From assembly GCA_009767595.1 (NCBI GenBank), contig VSDK01013682.1:516516-580515 (forward strand): a stretch of 64,000 nt of DNA. The letters are read 5' to 3'. The notes below the pieces were generated by a model that was given only the letters and a program-made list of their open reading frames with translations, was not told the DNA's origin and did no database searches. A program made the position numbers and the translations under genes. The stretch's first letter is position 1; every line of letters begins with the position of its first letter. This DNA comes from Symbiodinium kawagutii (Eukaryota > Sar > Dinophyceae > Suessiales > Symbiodiniaceae). Below, piece by piece: positions 44,756 through 54,398 of the stretch.

Positions 44756-44840
44756 ACCTGATGGGATTGGAAGCCACTCACCACAGGTGTCTTTGGGCAC
44801 ATTGCTCAGTGCCTATGGCAAGGGCGCGCAATGGCTCCAG
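44756..44840 (+). CDS. PPR exon (second helix and W-L-Q end)
   Basis: Acceptor TTTGTGTGGATGCAG, donor GTGAGT; 1 base in, phase 0 out. Reads PDGIGSHSPQVSLGTLLSAY then GKGAQWLQ. V-S-L-G-T-L-L-S-A-Y-G-K-G-A-Q-W-L-Q is an excellent PPR second helix with the exon ending exactly at the Q after Trp, as at 23069. Confidence 0.7.
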
Positions 44841-44893
44841 GTGAGTTGGGGATGGCTAGGACCGGGACCACCTACCCCCGCATGCAGCCCCAG

Positions 44894-44954
44894 GTGTCCT
44901 GGAAACTGAGTAGCGACCAAGGGTGCTTAATGCCTGATCACTGGTCAATGAAGG
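44894..44954 (+). CDS. possible PPR continuation exon
   Basis: Phase-0 entry after CATGCAGCCCCAG, matching the phase-0 exit at 44840 with a 53-base intron. Reads VSWKLSSDQGCLMPDHWSMK. It could be a diverged first helix; alternatively the region is intronic. Confidence 0.28.
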
Positions 44955-44977
44955 GTTGTTGCTGCCTAGATCTATTT

Positions 44978-45002
44978 ATTTATATATATATATATATATA
45001 TG
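44978..45002. repeat. TA microsatellite
   Basis: Thirteen TA units after TTTATT. Confidence 0.9.
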
Positions 45003-45014
45003 ACTCTATGAGTT

Positions 45015-45078
45015 TTGGAAACTTCGTCCGCTGGAACCGCAATCGTTGTTGGCGCTTGGATTGGCTTAGCCCTTGCAG
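45015..45078 (+). CDS. possible exon with membrane segment
   Basis: Reads SSAGTAIVVGAWIGLALAG before a GTCAGC donor, a Gly/Ala-rich hydrophobic helix. It recalls the N-terminal helix of small mitochondrial import proteins, but no further exon supports that and I make no assignment. Confidence 0.28.
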
Positions 45079-46598
45079 GTCAGCATTTCGTTTGGCACAG
45101 AGTGGAATGCACCAAGATGTTTTTCAAAACTGAAATCACCAAATCCATTAAGTTTCTAAACTCCAAGATCATGCTTTGGAGGATGCACAAGTCCTTTTCA
45201 AGAAACACTTTAAGATTACTGGGGTAGGTAGCTCCAAAGATTTAGTTTATCTCTCATAATTTTTCGAAGATCAAAGCTTCCCAGCAGCTTTTCAGACGGC
45301 TTCATAGAATCTTCAGCATTTCAATAGAACCGTTCTTTTTTGGTGGGAAGTTCACAGAAGGTTCCATTACTTTTGTTTGTTGACATGGATGAAATGCCCT
45401 TTGCAATGTCCATTTCTGACCAAGAAGCTACCTCGACTGAACACCCGAATCTGTTGGTCCTGAATTTGTTGTGAATTTCATAGGGCCATAGGGGTGATGG
45501 TTCCCTTGCCGACTGTGGTCCCAGAATCATGCAACATGGCCGAGTCACTGGAGGCTCTTCAGCAAACTTCTCCTTCCTCGTGGCCGGTGTGTCCCGCCAC
45601 GTTGAACACCGTGAGTTTCAATGTGATCCTGGCATGTTGATGCAGCACCCACTGCACTGTCACAGTTCCTGACTGATTCCCAGAATGTTTGGGATCCGTA
45701 TCCCAACTTTTGATGCTTTGGAAAGGCAGTATGTTTGGAAGCAACAGCTGCTTGGGATTGGATGGTCATTTCGGAAGGGCCAACCCAGCGGGGAACCCTG
45801 CATTTCAATTGGTACATCGCGCATGACATTGCAGTTCAAGTCCCGCATTTTCTGTTTGTGGGGATCAATGGCAGCTGCAATCAGCCACATTTGATTGTTG
45901 CAAGGAAACTCCGTTGTCATGGCATTGGAAAGAATACCGCAACTTATTCCAATCAATATCTGTGTTCAACAAAGTACACAAGCATCATATAGGAATATTT
46001 CGTTGGAAATGGCAAAGACACAAGAACATGAACGCTACAAGCTAAAAGGCTGGACTTCTTCAAGTACAGCACAGCAATCACAGATATGTTTGGAGTAAAG
46101 ATCAGTGTTGGCTTAGATCGTTTTCATCCTTCCCAGCGATGGTTGTGGGAAGAATACCTTCACTTTTCAGGGGTACTCAGAAGCTCCCAATATTCAAAAC
46201 AAACGTCATTCATAGCAGGGGAAACCATTAGCTCCCAGTATCAACAGGCATGTATGAATCCTGGGTTATTGGGTTGCCATTGCCGTTACATACAGTGGTG
46301 AAAACCAGGGTTCCCTGAAGATCCAGACAGTGACCCGTGGAGCGTTCCAGGCTGTGCTTGCTGCCTGTCGTGCTTCATGGCACTTCACACTGCAGCTCTT
46401 GTTTGGCACTCAGATGAGACGATCGTATGGTTTATCACAAAAGCTAGCAGCAACTAGCTGCGGTTGCTCTTACTTTAGGAAGTTGGCATGATGGACGGCC
46501 GTATAGTTTATCACAAAACGCGGTCATCAGCTGAAGTTGCGAAGTTGCGAAGTTCCAAGTACTTGGCAGATAAAGCCAGATACCAGATAAAGATTTGA
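45079..46598. other. spacer with open frames of unclear status
   Basis: Several 60-98 codon frames on both strands between 45545 and 46098 have ordinary composition (for example SLEMAKTQEHERYKLKGWTS). None has a recognisable domain or good splice sites. Confidence 0.28.
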
Positions 46599-47009
46599 CT
46601 ATTGATTGATAAACCACAGGACCTCCAAAAGCCATAATGAATCAGCCCCTGGCTCCGCCTTGGAACCCATGAATTTCAGTTGTGATGCTTTCGTCGGGCC
46701 TTGGTTGTTGAGGTCAGGTGCCCCATGGTTCCAGTAGAAAGTCTTGATGAGACGGGTTTTGTCACGGGCTATAGCTATGTGTAATGGTGTTTGATGAGAT
46801 TTGATATGACTGGGCAGTTCTTGACAATATTTCATCATAAGTGTTTGATGGTAAAATCTCCCGGAAACCCACACCAGCTCCAGCTGCCGCTCGTGTGCCA
46901 GGTTCCACAGTGCCATGCGGAGGTTGCAAGCTGATGTGGCCCGGGCCCAAATGCCATAACCTGCACCAAGGATCTTGGCAATGGCATACCTAGGGTTCTC
47001 CGTCAACAA
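46599..47009 (-). CDS. ankyrin-like open frame
   Basis: A 136-codon minus frame without interruption. The middle reads TPLHIAIARDKTRLIKTFYW and NHGAPDLNNQ, matching the ankyrin signature T-P-L-H-x-A...L-I...G-A-x-D-x-N. Ankyrin repeats are protein-binding modules. The first part (NLRMALWNLAHERQLELVW) may be a degenerate earlier repeat. It lies head-to-head with the gene at 47189; a minus-strand exon of a larger gene is more likely than a complete one. Confidence 0.45.
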   Translation of the reverse strand: MLTENPRYAIAKILGAGYGIWARATSACNLRMALWNLAHERQLELVWVSGRFYHQTLMMKYCQELPSHIKSHQTPLHIAIARDKTRLIKTFYWNHGAPDLNNQGPTKASQLKFMGSKAEPGADSLWLLEVLWFINQ

Positions 47010-47149
47010 ATTATCATCAACATTGTTGATTCATCTTTATTTTTTGTGGGCACACAGCTGCTTTATTGGCTTCCGCGCTTTGGAGTTCTTTGACATTGAA
47101 GGATTGGAAGTCACACGCAGGTCGATATTCTTTCTCAAGCCCGATCGAT

Positions 47150-47183
47150 CTACGCTTTCCTTTCCAATTCTTTCCCCTTCCAG
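47150..47183 (+). promoter_or_regulatory. polypyrimidine-AG, candidate trans-splice acceptor
   Basis: A 30-base tract that is almost all C and T (TTTCCTTTCCAATTCTTTCC core) ends in CAG six bases before the chosen ATG. In dinoflagellates such a site receives the spliced leader. No spliced-leader relic is present, so the copy does not look retroposed. Confidence 0.5.
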
Positions 47184-47188
47184 CAGAG

Positions 47189-48406
47189 ATGAACATAATG
47201 AACCACCTGCTCTTGACGCTTTCGTTGACATGGGCCGGTTCTGCATCGCAAGCAACACCAGAGCAGTGCAAGCGAGGAAGCACGCCGGGATTGTCACTGT
47301 TGGCTCACCGGAGCCGCTTGCACAAGTCAGAGGCAGTGCAGTCATCAGGGATTATTTACATTCCCAGCTATGCATCACCCTGGTGTCCATGTGGGGGTTA
47401 TCCCCAGTATTGTGGCCTGCTCTTGGAGAAGGAAAGTGAGCTGACTTCATCAAACCAGACTGTGGGGCGGCTGAATGAAAGTCGCTCACAGGCTCGCGGT
47501 TTCAACAAAACAGCTCAGTGTCATCAGGAGTCTTGTGGTCAGGATTACCCTTCCAGTCCGTTCTCTTGCACGGGAGGTTCGGGCTACGGGAGGTTTGGGA
47601 GCGGCCGCCCATGTTTGGATACCATCGGAAATTGCTTGTATACCACTGCTGCTGTGGTGAACACAACCGACGGTTGCGGATCCAGGGAATGCTTCTGTGC
47701 AAGGGTCCCTCAGGGCCAATGCATCGCAGAGAATTTCCCAGGCTACACCATTGTACAGAACGGTGCTTACAATTTGACTACTGGAAGGAAATGGCATCCA
47801 ATTGAAGGTGGATCTACCTACGAGTATCCACCAGACCTGCGTTCATGGGAGCTGGTGGCTGGTCCTGGCAACCATGCCTGCCGTGGGGACAACAGTTCAG
47901 ACAACAACCCCAAGCATTATCGTGTCCGTCGGATGTACTCGCTTTGGAAGTGCAAGTACTTGTGCGAGCAGACGGACTACTGCACTGGGATCGAGTACAG
48001 TTTCGGCAGGTGTGAGATTTGGACCAGGTACCATGGCATCTTCGCGGTGAAGGAGATCCCCCGTGAGAAGGGCGAGTTCACTTGCCTTCGCTACGGCTGG
48101 CCCACCAGCAAGCTGGTTCCGGTGGGTCCTCCGGGCACATCTCATCCATGCCGAGGCCGCTTCAGCTCCGATAACCACCCAGCACACTACGATGTCATCA
48201 GTGGCATCGCAACCATTGAGGAGTGCAAAGCCATTTGTTCTGCAAGGACTGGTCTCCCTTGCGGTTCGTGGGGATGTGAACCCAAATGCAGTGGCATCGA
48301 ATTTTCGTTGGGCCGTTGTGAGTTGTGGAAAGTAGAGATCGAATCCTTCAATCCCAAAGTGGACGGCTTTACATGTCTCAAATTTGACCTGTCAGCATCA
48401 TACTGA
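47189..48406 (+). CDS. secreted Cys-rich protein with two apple/PAN-like repeats
   Basis: Intronless frame of 405 residues. Start chosen at 47189, not the upstream in-frame 47066, because it gives a signal peptide (residues 1-22, hydrophobic LLLTLSL core, SAS-QA cleavage) and follows the polypyrimidine-AG. Residues 26-215 are Cys-rich with several N-glycosylation sequons (N89, N96, N106, N158, N195). Two C-terminal repeats (about 229-301 and 319-398) share C-R-G-x-x-S-S-D-N-x-P-x-H-Y, then C-K-x-x-C, C-x-G-I-E-x-S-x-G-R-C-E-x-W and F-T-C-L. These resemble apple/PAN-type modules, which bind proteins or carbohydrate; similar repeats are common in dinoflagellates. Likely exported or cell-surface. 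The N-terminal part is not recognised. This is the only long intronless gene in the window. Confidence 0.85.
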   Translation: MNIMNHLLLTLSLTWAGSASQATPEQCKRGSTPGLSLLAHRSRLHKSEAVQSSGIIYIPSYASPWCPCGGYPQYCGLLLEKESELTSSNQTVGRLNESRSQARGFNKTAQCHQESCGQDYPSSPFSCTGGSGYGRFGSGRPCLDTIGNCLYTTAAVVNTTDGCGSRECFCARVPQGQCIAENFPGYTIVQNGAYNLTTGRKWHPIEGGSTYEYPPDLRSWELVAGPGNHACRGDNSSDNNPKHYRVRRMYSLWKCKYLCEQTDYCTGIEYSFGRCEIWTRYHGIFAVKEIPREKGEFTCLRYGWPTSKLVPVGPPGTSHPCRGRFSSDNHPAHYDVISGIATIEECKAICSARTGLPCGSWGCEPKCSGIEFSLGRCELWKVEIESFNPKVDGFTCLKFDLSASY

Positions 48407-48733
48407 GCATACTGACGGTCATTCTTGGGGCCCTTAACTTATGCCATCCAAATTGAAATGTGTGAAGGTCAAGCTAAGGAAAGATTGTTACTTTGCAAAA
48501 TCGTACCTTTGTCTTTATAGTTTAAGTAGAAATCATCGTAATCAGTCACTTGGGACTCTAAATCTGCACCTTTCTGGTGAAGGCCCTGGTACCTTAGGAC
48601 TCCCTGTTACAATTTCAGGGGGATGTTAATTCACGTGCCGCCCTGCCTAGACTATATGAGCAACCGTCAAAACTCCGGTAATTTAAAAGTAGTATTCGGC
48701 TGCCATGGCTTGCAAGAAATCTTGAAAACATGA

Positions 48734-48890
48734 GGTAAGCGATGGGACCTTCCCAAATAGCGATACCCCTTTTGTAATCTCTTGTATTGTTAAAGGTACT
48801 TGGAGGGTTTTACTCGCAAGCGATACCCCCCAGAAAATCATATCGTTGAAATGTGCCAAAACTGTGGTAAGCGATGGGACCTTCCCAAAT
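48734..48890. repeat. 25-base direct repeat pair
   Basis: GGTAAGCGATGGGACCTTCC and the next five bases occur identically at 48734-48758 and 48866-48890, each near a CGATACCCC word. A local duplication downstream of the secreted-protein gene. Confidence 0.85.
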
Positions 48891-48946
48891 TTGTCCATGG
48901 CAATGATTTCGAACCAGAGTTTAGAAAGTCGCACATATGATATCTG

Positions 48947-49381
48947 TTGAACTTTTGCTCGGCAAGGCCACCGCCAAGCCACCAACTCTCATGCGCCACC
49001 AGTGCCTTGAGCTGGCCAATGAAACGGCCTGGTTTTAAGGCTTCGGTTGAAGCGGCGGTTTTGCTGAAAGTGCCGCGAAAAAGTTTGCTGCTTGACAGCC
49101 TCGCTGGTTCAAAATTGGAAGATTATCACAGATTCTTCATGAAAGCCTTCGTTACTGTGCAAATATGCAGTTTCGTCAGCAAAGAAAGCGACTTTGATTT
49201 GGAGATTGTTGGGTTGGAATTATCACCATCCACTTGGGTCGGCCCTCGTGGTCAGGTCTTACAAGCGAAGCACAGAAGCATGATTCACTGGAAGAGTTCA
49301 CACAGGACCAATACCCTCCACCCATTTTTTGCTTGTGGCTGGCTTCGAAAGGGGACGCAGGATTGGGCATGTTTGATTTAA
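48947..49381 (+). CDS. open frame of 144 codons, unrecognised
   Basis: Uninterrupted + frame; composition after the first ATG (49021) is protein-like: FKASVEAAVLLKVPRKSLLL, DSLAGSKLEDYHRFFMKAFV, SDFDLEIVGLELSPSTW. No domain is recognised. Lies 540 bases after the apple/PAN-like gene in the same direction and could be a separate single-exon gene or a large exon. Confidence 0.35.
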   Translation: MNFCSARPPPSHQLSCATSALSWPMKRPGFKASVEAAVLLKVPRKSLLLDSLAGSKLEDYHRFFMKAFVTVQICSFVSKESDFDLEIVGLELSPSTWVGPRGQVLQAKHRSMIHWKSSHRTNTLHPFFACGWLRKGTQDWACLI

Positions 49382-49598
49382 TGTGATCATGGTAGTGCAT
49401 GTAAAAGCAAAAATAACCATTGTTGGTGGGTACCGTGTTATTCATTATTTGTCAAGAGGATGCATCAAGAACTTGAAGCAGGGCGACGACCAACACCACT
49501 TCCTGTAACTCCTTGATCTACAAATTCACGAGTTCGAATCCCTCCACAGTACCTGTGGACCACAGTGGAGCACACAATTCTGTCTTGGGTCACCAGGA

Positions 49599-49853
49599 AT
49601 GTGCCAAGCTGCCCGGTCCCCGCATCCAAGAATGAGCATTCACCTGCCCTTCGCCCTTCCCCAAGACATCCCAAAACCCGGTTGCACCAAAGCTCGGAAA
49701 GATGCTGAACTTTGCCCCCAGCAGTTTCCCAAGCATGGACCCTTCACCACGACAAAGCTTCAGCAGCTTCTCTTAAGCCGGAAGGCCTACTGCTTTCACA
49801 GTGCTTCCCACTGGGAAATGTTGGGAATCTCGCACTTTGATTGTTCCCAATAG
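49599..49853 (+). CDS. weak open frame
   Basis: 84 codons with a Lys/Gln-rich part (CTKARKDAELCPQQFPKHGP). No domain or splice sites recognised. Confidence 0.2.
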   Translation: MCQAARSPHPRMSIHLPFALPQDIPKPGCTKARKDAELCPQQFPKHGPFTTTKLQQLLLSRKAYCFHSASHWEMLGISHFDCSQ

Positions 49854-50106
49854 AAACATCAAAGGAAGTCATCTACTTGGGATCCGTTTGGGGCATGTGA
49901 ACCACCTGCTGAGGTGTCTTACAACACAGTCATCAGCAGCTCTTTTGCATGGCAGTGGGCCACGCAAGTCTTGACCATTGCCCGCCAGGCGCGGCATTTT
50001 TTTGGTGGTCAAAAAGGAAGGTTTTCCAGGGTTCATTGATGTTACTTTGGTTGGTAGGTTTAAACTTGCTGAGATTTGCTGAGGGTGCGTCAGAGATCAA
50101 GTCCGC

Positions 50107-50206
50107 GTGGTGGTTTTAAACATTGTTTTATAATCCCAGTATTGGTGGATATTGGTGGGTTGACTAATGACTAATATCTTTTGTAGGGGTTGAAAGCACC
50201 AACCAG
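50107..50206. mobile_element. family C inverted-repeat element
   Basis: GTGGTGGTTTTAAACATTG at the left, GGGGTTGAAAGCACCAACC at the right. Confidence 0.5.
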
Positions 50207-50507
50207 TGGTTTACGGGTAACGCTGGTTCTTTTGTAATGGAGAAAATAGGTGATAATTGATAGTCATCAGGATATGCACAGCACATCTGACTATATGGGT
50301 TGTGGGGGCATCCAAGCGCATTCCAAATGTTCTTAAATCATAGCATGGAATCTTCTATATAACCATGTGGGGATCCATGCGAATGGATTTTCTTTGGAAA
50401 TAATAACAGATACTGTATGAAACTATGAAATGATCAAATAGCATAGATATTATAATATATCATGCGGATATGCAGTATTTGTGTATTTCTCAGCGATTAA
50501 TTTCTAT

Positions 50508-50670
50508 GCAGGGGCTCTAGCTGCCGCAGTGCTACATCGAGCCCCTGCAAAAAACTGGCTGATGGGCCAAGCATCACAAAGATTGATGATTCCTCCAAAG
50601 TGCTCGCAAGCTGCGGTGTGAAGTTGGAGTTTGAAAGCTCGGAATAGTAAGGCAGTCCCAATATGTCCCA
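50508..50670. other. exon-like segment open on both strands, with 10-bp hairpin
   Basis: GCAGGGGCTC (50508-50517) pairs exactly with GAGCCCCTGC (50539-50548). On + after TTTCTATGCAG the frame reads ALAAAVLHRAPAKNWLMGQA (PPR-like); on minus after CACACCGCAG it reads LASTLEESSIFVMLGPSASF and ends at a stop. One of the two is probably an exon. Confidence 0.35.
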
Positions 50671-50879
50671 GAGTTCCAATGTTTCATTTTCTCACAAGTG
50701 CTGATACTTATTGTGGATTCGGGATGCCAATGGTCCATGTTCCCGTTGTGTTTAATTAAGGTTAACAATTGCTAGGCCAAGTGAATTATAGCATTGACCG
50801 ATGCAAACCACAATAGTTCCGGATGAATCTCGATCTCCTTGGACTTTCTGGTGACCATTGTTCACCTAAACCGCCAATG

Positions 50880-51670
50880 ACTGTTTTTCGGACTATGAGT
50901 GATTAATGACAAGCACTCAGAAATATAGGACCGTTCATGCTAACTATTGGTAATGATACTTAACCACAATTATATTGATAATGCAAACTGAGACATTAAT
51001 GACACCATTGATGTCAACCATTTTCAATGGAACCACAAGTAATATTGACCCTTTAATAGTTTTAACCATTGGTAGCTAGTAGTGCTATAGGCTAGAGCAA
51101 TCAATAAACACTGACTTTCACGTAATTAAGCTAAATTCAAGATGAACGATGCATGTTGAAATTCAATACAAAAACATATAATACACCAACATACCAAAAG
51201 AATACCGTACCGTATGTTGGTAATCTATCTCATGGATGATGCCATTTGGACCAATATATGTTAAAATTACCATGGACTAGTAACCGGTGGTGCTAGCAAA
51301 TAAGTATTGAAACCCATGATATAGCTTAAACAAGTAAAACAAAAATAGACAATCGCAACATACTACATCAATAAACCATGATACTGGCCAGATAAATCAA
51401 AAACCAGTAAACCATAGTATTTTATCAATAAAGGATAATTCTAGACAGATATATCAATAAAAACGACAGATATATATATATATAAATAAACCAGAATTCA
51501 ACAGCCATTGATATAGTTCTAACCATGGTATACTTCTAGCCATCTATCACTATGCCCTCATAATCCATCATAGTTCTAACCATATCAATAAGCCTTCATA
51601 AACCATAAAAGAAATCTACCTACCACAAGCACATTGATGATTTGCCGGCTATCGCTGACCATAGCAATTC
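50880..51670. repeat. CA-rich AACCAT/ATAAACCAT spacer
   Basis: A long degenerate tract of TTAACCATTGG, CAATAAACCATGATAC and ATAAACCATAAAAG words on the + strand, preceding the 51716 exon. A short TA run lies at 51471-51484. Confidence 0.5.
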
Positions 51671-51715
51671 AGCTCATCCATGGCTGACCGCCATCCCCGT
51701 CGCCGCGAAATCCAG

Positions 51716-51797
51716 GTGTCCTTGCGCAACAACATCATTGGGAGCAATGCCGTGATCGCTGCCTGCGGCGCAACCTGGAGGCTGACAGGGCGGCATG
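51716..51797 (+). CDS. PPR exon (second helix)
   Basis: Acceptor CGCCGCGAAATCCAG in phase 0, donor GTGGGC. Reads VSLRNNIIGSNAVIAACGAT then WRLTGRH. I-I-G-S-N-A-V-I-A-A-C-G-A-T-W is a PPR second helix and the next Trp. The frame is also open 12 codons upstream of the acceptor. A family A element sits 14 bases into the following spacer. Confidence 0.62.
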
Positions 51798-51810
51798 GTG
51801 GGCGGCTAGG

Positions 51811-51998
51811 TGGGGTTCTCAGTCGTCATGGGGGTACCCCCACTTATCATCCGATTAGTAGAAGTGATTTATATAAAGTGACTGATTTATATATATATAT
51901 ATATTTATATCATCCAGTTTATGTGAATTATTTGTTTCTTTATGATTTGTTAGTGGTAAGCCGACCGTTTTCAGGGGTCCCTCTTGAGAATGCACCAA
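51811..51998. mobile_element. family A inverted-repeat element, copy 4
   Basis: Left GGTTCTCAGTCGTCATGGGG then GTACCCC; right GGGGTCCCTCTTGAGAATGC. Longer than other copies because of an internal TA microsatellite (51889-51906). Confidence 0.6.
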
Positions 51999-52341
51999 AT
52001 CTATGTATATGTATATTCATTAGTCATGATCAACCGATATGAGCCACCATTATTTATCCATGGCCCGGCGAGAATCTTCCATCACTATTCATCTTGGTAA
52101 ACATATGAAGGTTTAGTTGCGTGTTTGCTTTTTGGAATATGTATGATAGTTCGCGATTCACGTAGTCAATGTATACTCCGTGCGGTGGCTGATCACAGCA
52201 CGAAAATTGCGTGACTACCAACAACTAGTAGAATCCAGATCTAGTGCTTGCAAGAACTTGATCTACCTCAGATGGCAAGCGGCTCAATGATTTGATGTGG
52301 GGTATGATGCACGATGAATCCAGGATGAATTTGGTTGCCTG

Positions 52342-52569
52342 CTACGTCCAAGGAAGTGGTTTGGCATTGAAACTGGCAAGTGCAAACATGGCTTCTTTGC
52401 AATCAATTTGCTCCCCGGCACTGCCTCTAGCTGGAATCAGAAGCGCGGCTTTTGGTTTCCACTCTTGATGAGTGCCCAATAAGCCACCAATTCCCTTTTT
52501 CGCCACTTGGTGGTGTCCATGAAAGGCATTTTCAACCATGGCCATAGCCAACGGATCTCCACTGCAGGG
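52342..52569 (-). CDS. candidate minus-strand terminal exon
   Basis: A minus acceptor (CACGTGTCCAGCAG) opens a phase-0 frame of 75 codons ending at TAG: GDPLAMAMVENAFHGHHQVA, KKGIGGLLGTHQEWKPKAAL and later EQIDCKEAMFALASFNAKP. Codon use and composition are protein-like over the whole length. Family not recognised. The G-D-P-L-A start resembles the frame at 63891-63998. Confidence 0.5.
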   Translation of the reverse strand, partial: PCSGDPLAMAMVENAFHGHHQVAKKGIGGLLGTHQEWKPKAALLIPARGSAGEQIDCKEAMFALASFNAKPLPWT

Positions 52570-52679
52570 CTGCTGGACACGTGGTTGATACCATGCAAAG
52601 TCAAGGCAAGGTCGCGGCAGGATGCTGGGTATCCCATCGGCATGGCCCCATGGCAATGTGTCCACACAAGAGACCTCAG

Positions 52680-52784
52680 TTGGTGATTCATGATGAAGGA
52701 GATATATTTGTCATGGAGAACTCGCAAGAGATTCACTTCACCCAGCCTGTGGGATTTCAAGGTGGTTTATTGGAGTTGCCGTGA
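52680..52784 (+). CDS. candidate exon, unrecognised
   Basis: After CACAAGAGACCTCAG the phase-0 frame reads LVIHDEGDIFVMENSQEIHF and TQPVGFQGGLLELP then TGA, with a possible GTGGTT donor one base after F-Q. Composition is clearly protein-like. No domain recognised. It lies 110 bases from the divergent minus-strand exon. Confidence 0.42.
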   Translation: MVIHDEGDIFVMENSQEIHFTQPVGFQGGLLELP

Positions 52785-53350
52785 ACCATGAGTTTGGTTG
52801 GTACAGTGTTTTCATGGTCTTTTCGAGACGACAATGCCCTTGACATGAAATAGCCATGCCCCCGCCCAAAAATTGCTGGCGTGTTTGCCTCTATGTGGAC
52901 GGCACCGCTAGTGGTACCACCAGACAGACTTTAGCAGGTGCCATTGTGATTCTTCACCAATTACTTGGTGGTAATGGTCAATAAACATGCTATGGTTAAT
53001 ATTATTAATATGGTCTAAACATACTCCATGTAAAACATAACATCATGTGCATTGTTGTCAATATACTTCGATATTAAAGTTGATCTGTTGAGCCAATGCA
53101 GCTACTTTTTGGCGCTCAATTGCACCTCGACTGGTTCGCTTTGGATGCCATTGGGTTTTCCCTTCTCTCATGTGTCTTCCCTAGTTCACCACTGCGCTTT
53201 CCTGGACAAAAACTATACAGGGCAACACATAAATGTGGATACTTGCACCTGACCCCAGGTTTGATTTTTCATAATCCAACTGAGCAGTTGGACATTTGCG
53301 CTGAAGTTACATCGCTAGTTCATGGGTGAAGGGGGCAGCCGTTCAACATG
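52785..53350. other. spacer
   Basis: Open frames at 53052-53329 have no supporting feature. Nothing else seen. Confidence 0.3.
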
Positions 53351-53351
53351 T

Positions 53352-53432
53352 GGCTGTGGGTCCGTTCACCCTGTAACCCTGGTTCCCCTATCATTAATCA
53401 TTGTTTTCGCTATGATTTGGTTGGTTATCATG
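53352..53432. mobile_element. family B element, inverted partial copy
   Basis: GGCTGTGGGTCCGTTCACCC then the reverse complement of the family B core (TATCATTAATCATTGTTTTC). Only about 1 kb from the direct copy at 54399. Confidence 0.55.
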
Positions 53433-53894
53433 AGCGCCACCGGTTGGTTCACTGCTTGACCCAGCTCGCCATGTGTTGATAACACATTGGTTGTAGATGG
53501 TTAGATGGTCACAATGGTCCCTGATATTTGATAGCTAAACCTATGCAACGGCTCCACTTGGGATGCTGACCCCTTGCCAGGTATTCCATGCTCCGTGGTG
53601 ACATGCAACTCTCTAGGCTCTCGGGAGTCGGCGCGGGTGAAATGCTTGGTGCTTGGAGGTTGGAACTTGACCGTGAAATTTGGATAAACATACAAGTTTT
53701 TATCTACGTCAGATGGTATATTGAGATATCCCATCATATAAGATCATTTGTGCCATTTGGATTCTACAGGGATACATAGGAACCCGTGTTTGTGAACAGA
53801 ACAATACTACCTGAAAGTTTTGTGGTGATGCTTCCAGATGACCCAATGTTGGAGATATTTTCCGCTGTGTCTATTATTGCATCATGTCATATAT

Positions 53895-53973
53895 GTATAT
53901 ATATATATATACACATACATACATACACATTCACATATTTCCAACCATTTCCACGAGGAATCAAACACATCAC

Positions 53974-54009
<36 letters not shown>

Positions 54010-54010
54010 T
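53895..54010. repeat. TA and (CAT)n microsatellites
   Basis: TA at 53895-53911 and fourteen or more CAT units at 53965-54009. CA-rich and directly upstream of the 54039 exon, as the degenerate spacers are at other exons. Confidence 0.9.
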
Positions 54011-54038
54011 TCTGGACCTCCCCCATCAACCCCCCAAG

Positions 54039-54152
54039 GCACCTCCTGTGTACGAGCGAGTCGTTGGCAAGTGGCGAGTCATGTTGTTCAGGACGCGCTG
54101 CAACCGAAGCAGCCATCACCATTCCCCAGAAAGTTGGAAGCCCAAAAGTCTA
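54039..54152 (+). CDS. PPR-like exon
   Basis: Acceptor ATCAACCCCCCAAG (2 bases in), GTATTG donor. Reads TSCVRASRWQVASHVVQDAL then QPKQPSPFPRKLEAQK. S-R-W-Q-V-A-x-x-V-V-Q-D-A-L-Q-P is a PPR first helix with the L-x-P turn. Two other frames are open across the same bases, so confidence is limited. Confidence 0.45.
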
Positions 54153-54249
54153 GTATTGATGTATGGTACCCCAAAAAAAACCTATGTTTGGATAAGTGTT
54201 ATTGTGTTTTACACTATATGCATTCTTTCACTGATATATAGAGATTTGC

Positions 54250-54377
54250 TGAGACGCACCCCTGCTCGGCCGCTTCGATACCTTGGCACAGAGGACATGG
54301 AGATGCAGCTCCATGGCTCTCCGCGCCCCGATGCGCTGAGTCTCTCAACTCAGCGCAGCTCCACTCGTTGGGAACAG
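54250..54377 (+). CDS. PPR-like exon (second helix)
   Basis: Reads RRTPARPLRYLGTEDMEMQL then HGSPRPDALSLSTQRSSTRW and EQ. P-R-P-D-A-L-S-L-S-T-x-x-S-S-T-R-W-E-Q follows the PPR second helix and W-x-Q end. Follows the 54039 exon at 98 bases. The acceptor is not clear. Confidence 0.45.
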
Positions 54378-54398
54378 CCAGGGGAGTGGTGTTCACAT

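Noticed and set aside
45015..45227. Mitochondrial import (TIM14-like) protein
   Set aside because: Only a Gly/Ala-rich hydrophobic helix is present; no J-domain exon follows.
47100..47190. Dinoflagellate spliced-leader relic
   Set aside because: The upstream sequence has a pyrimidine tract but none of the leader sequence; none was noticed elsewhere in the window either.
47486..47797. Minus-strand and alternative-frame ORFs over the secreted gene
   Set aside because: Shadows of the 405-residue + frame, which has the domain and signal-peptide evidence.
49500..49560. tRNA-like T-loop word GAGTTCGAATCCCTC
   Set aside because: No matching D-arm, anticodon arm or acceptor stem could be found upstream.
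53838..54030. His- and Ser-runs in long + frames
   Set aside because: Produced by the (CAT)n microsatellite; only the part after 54038 has coding character.
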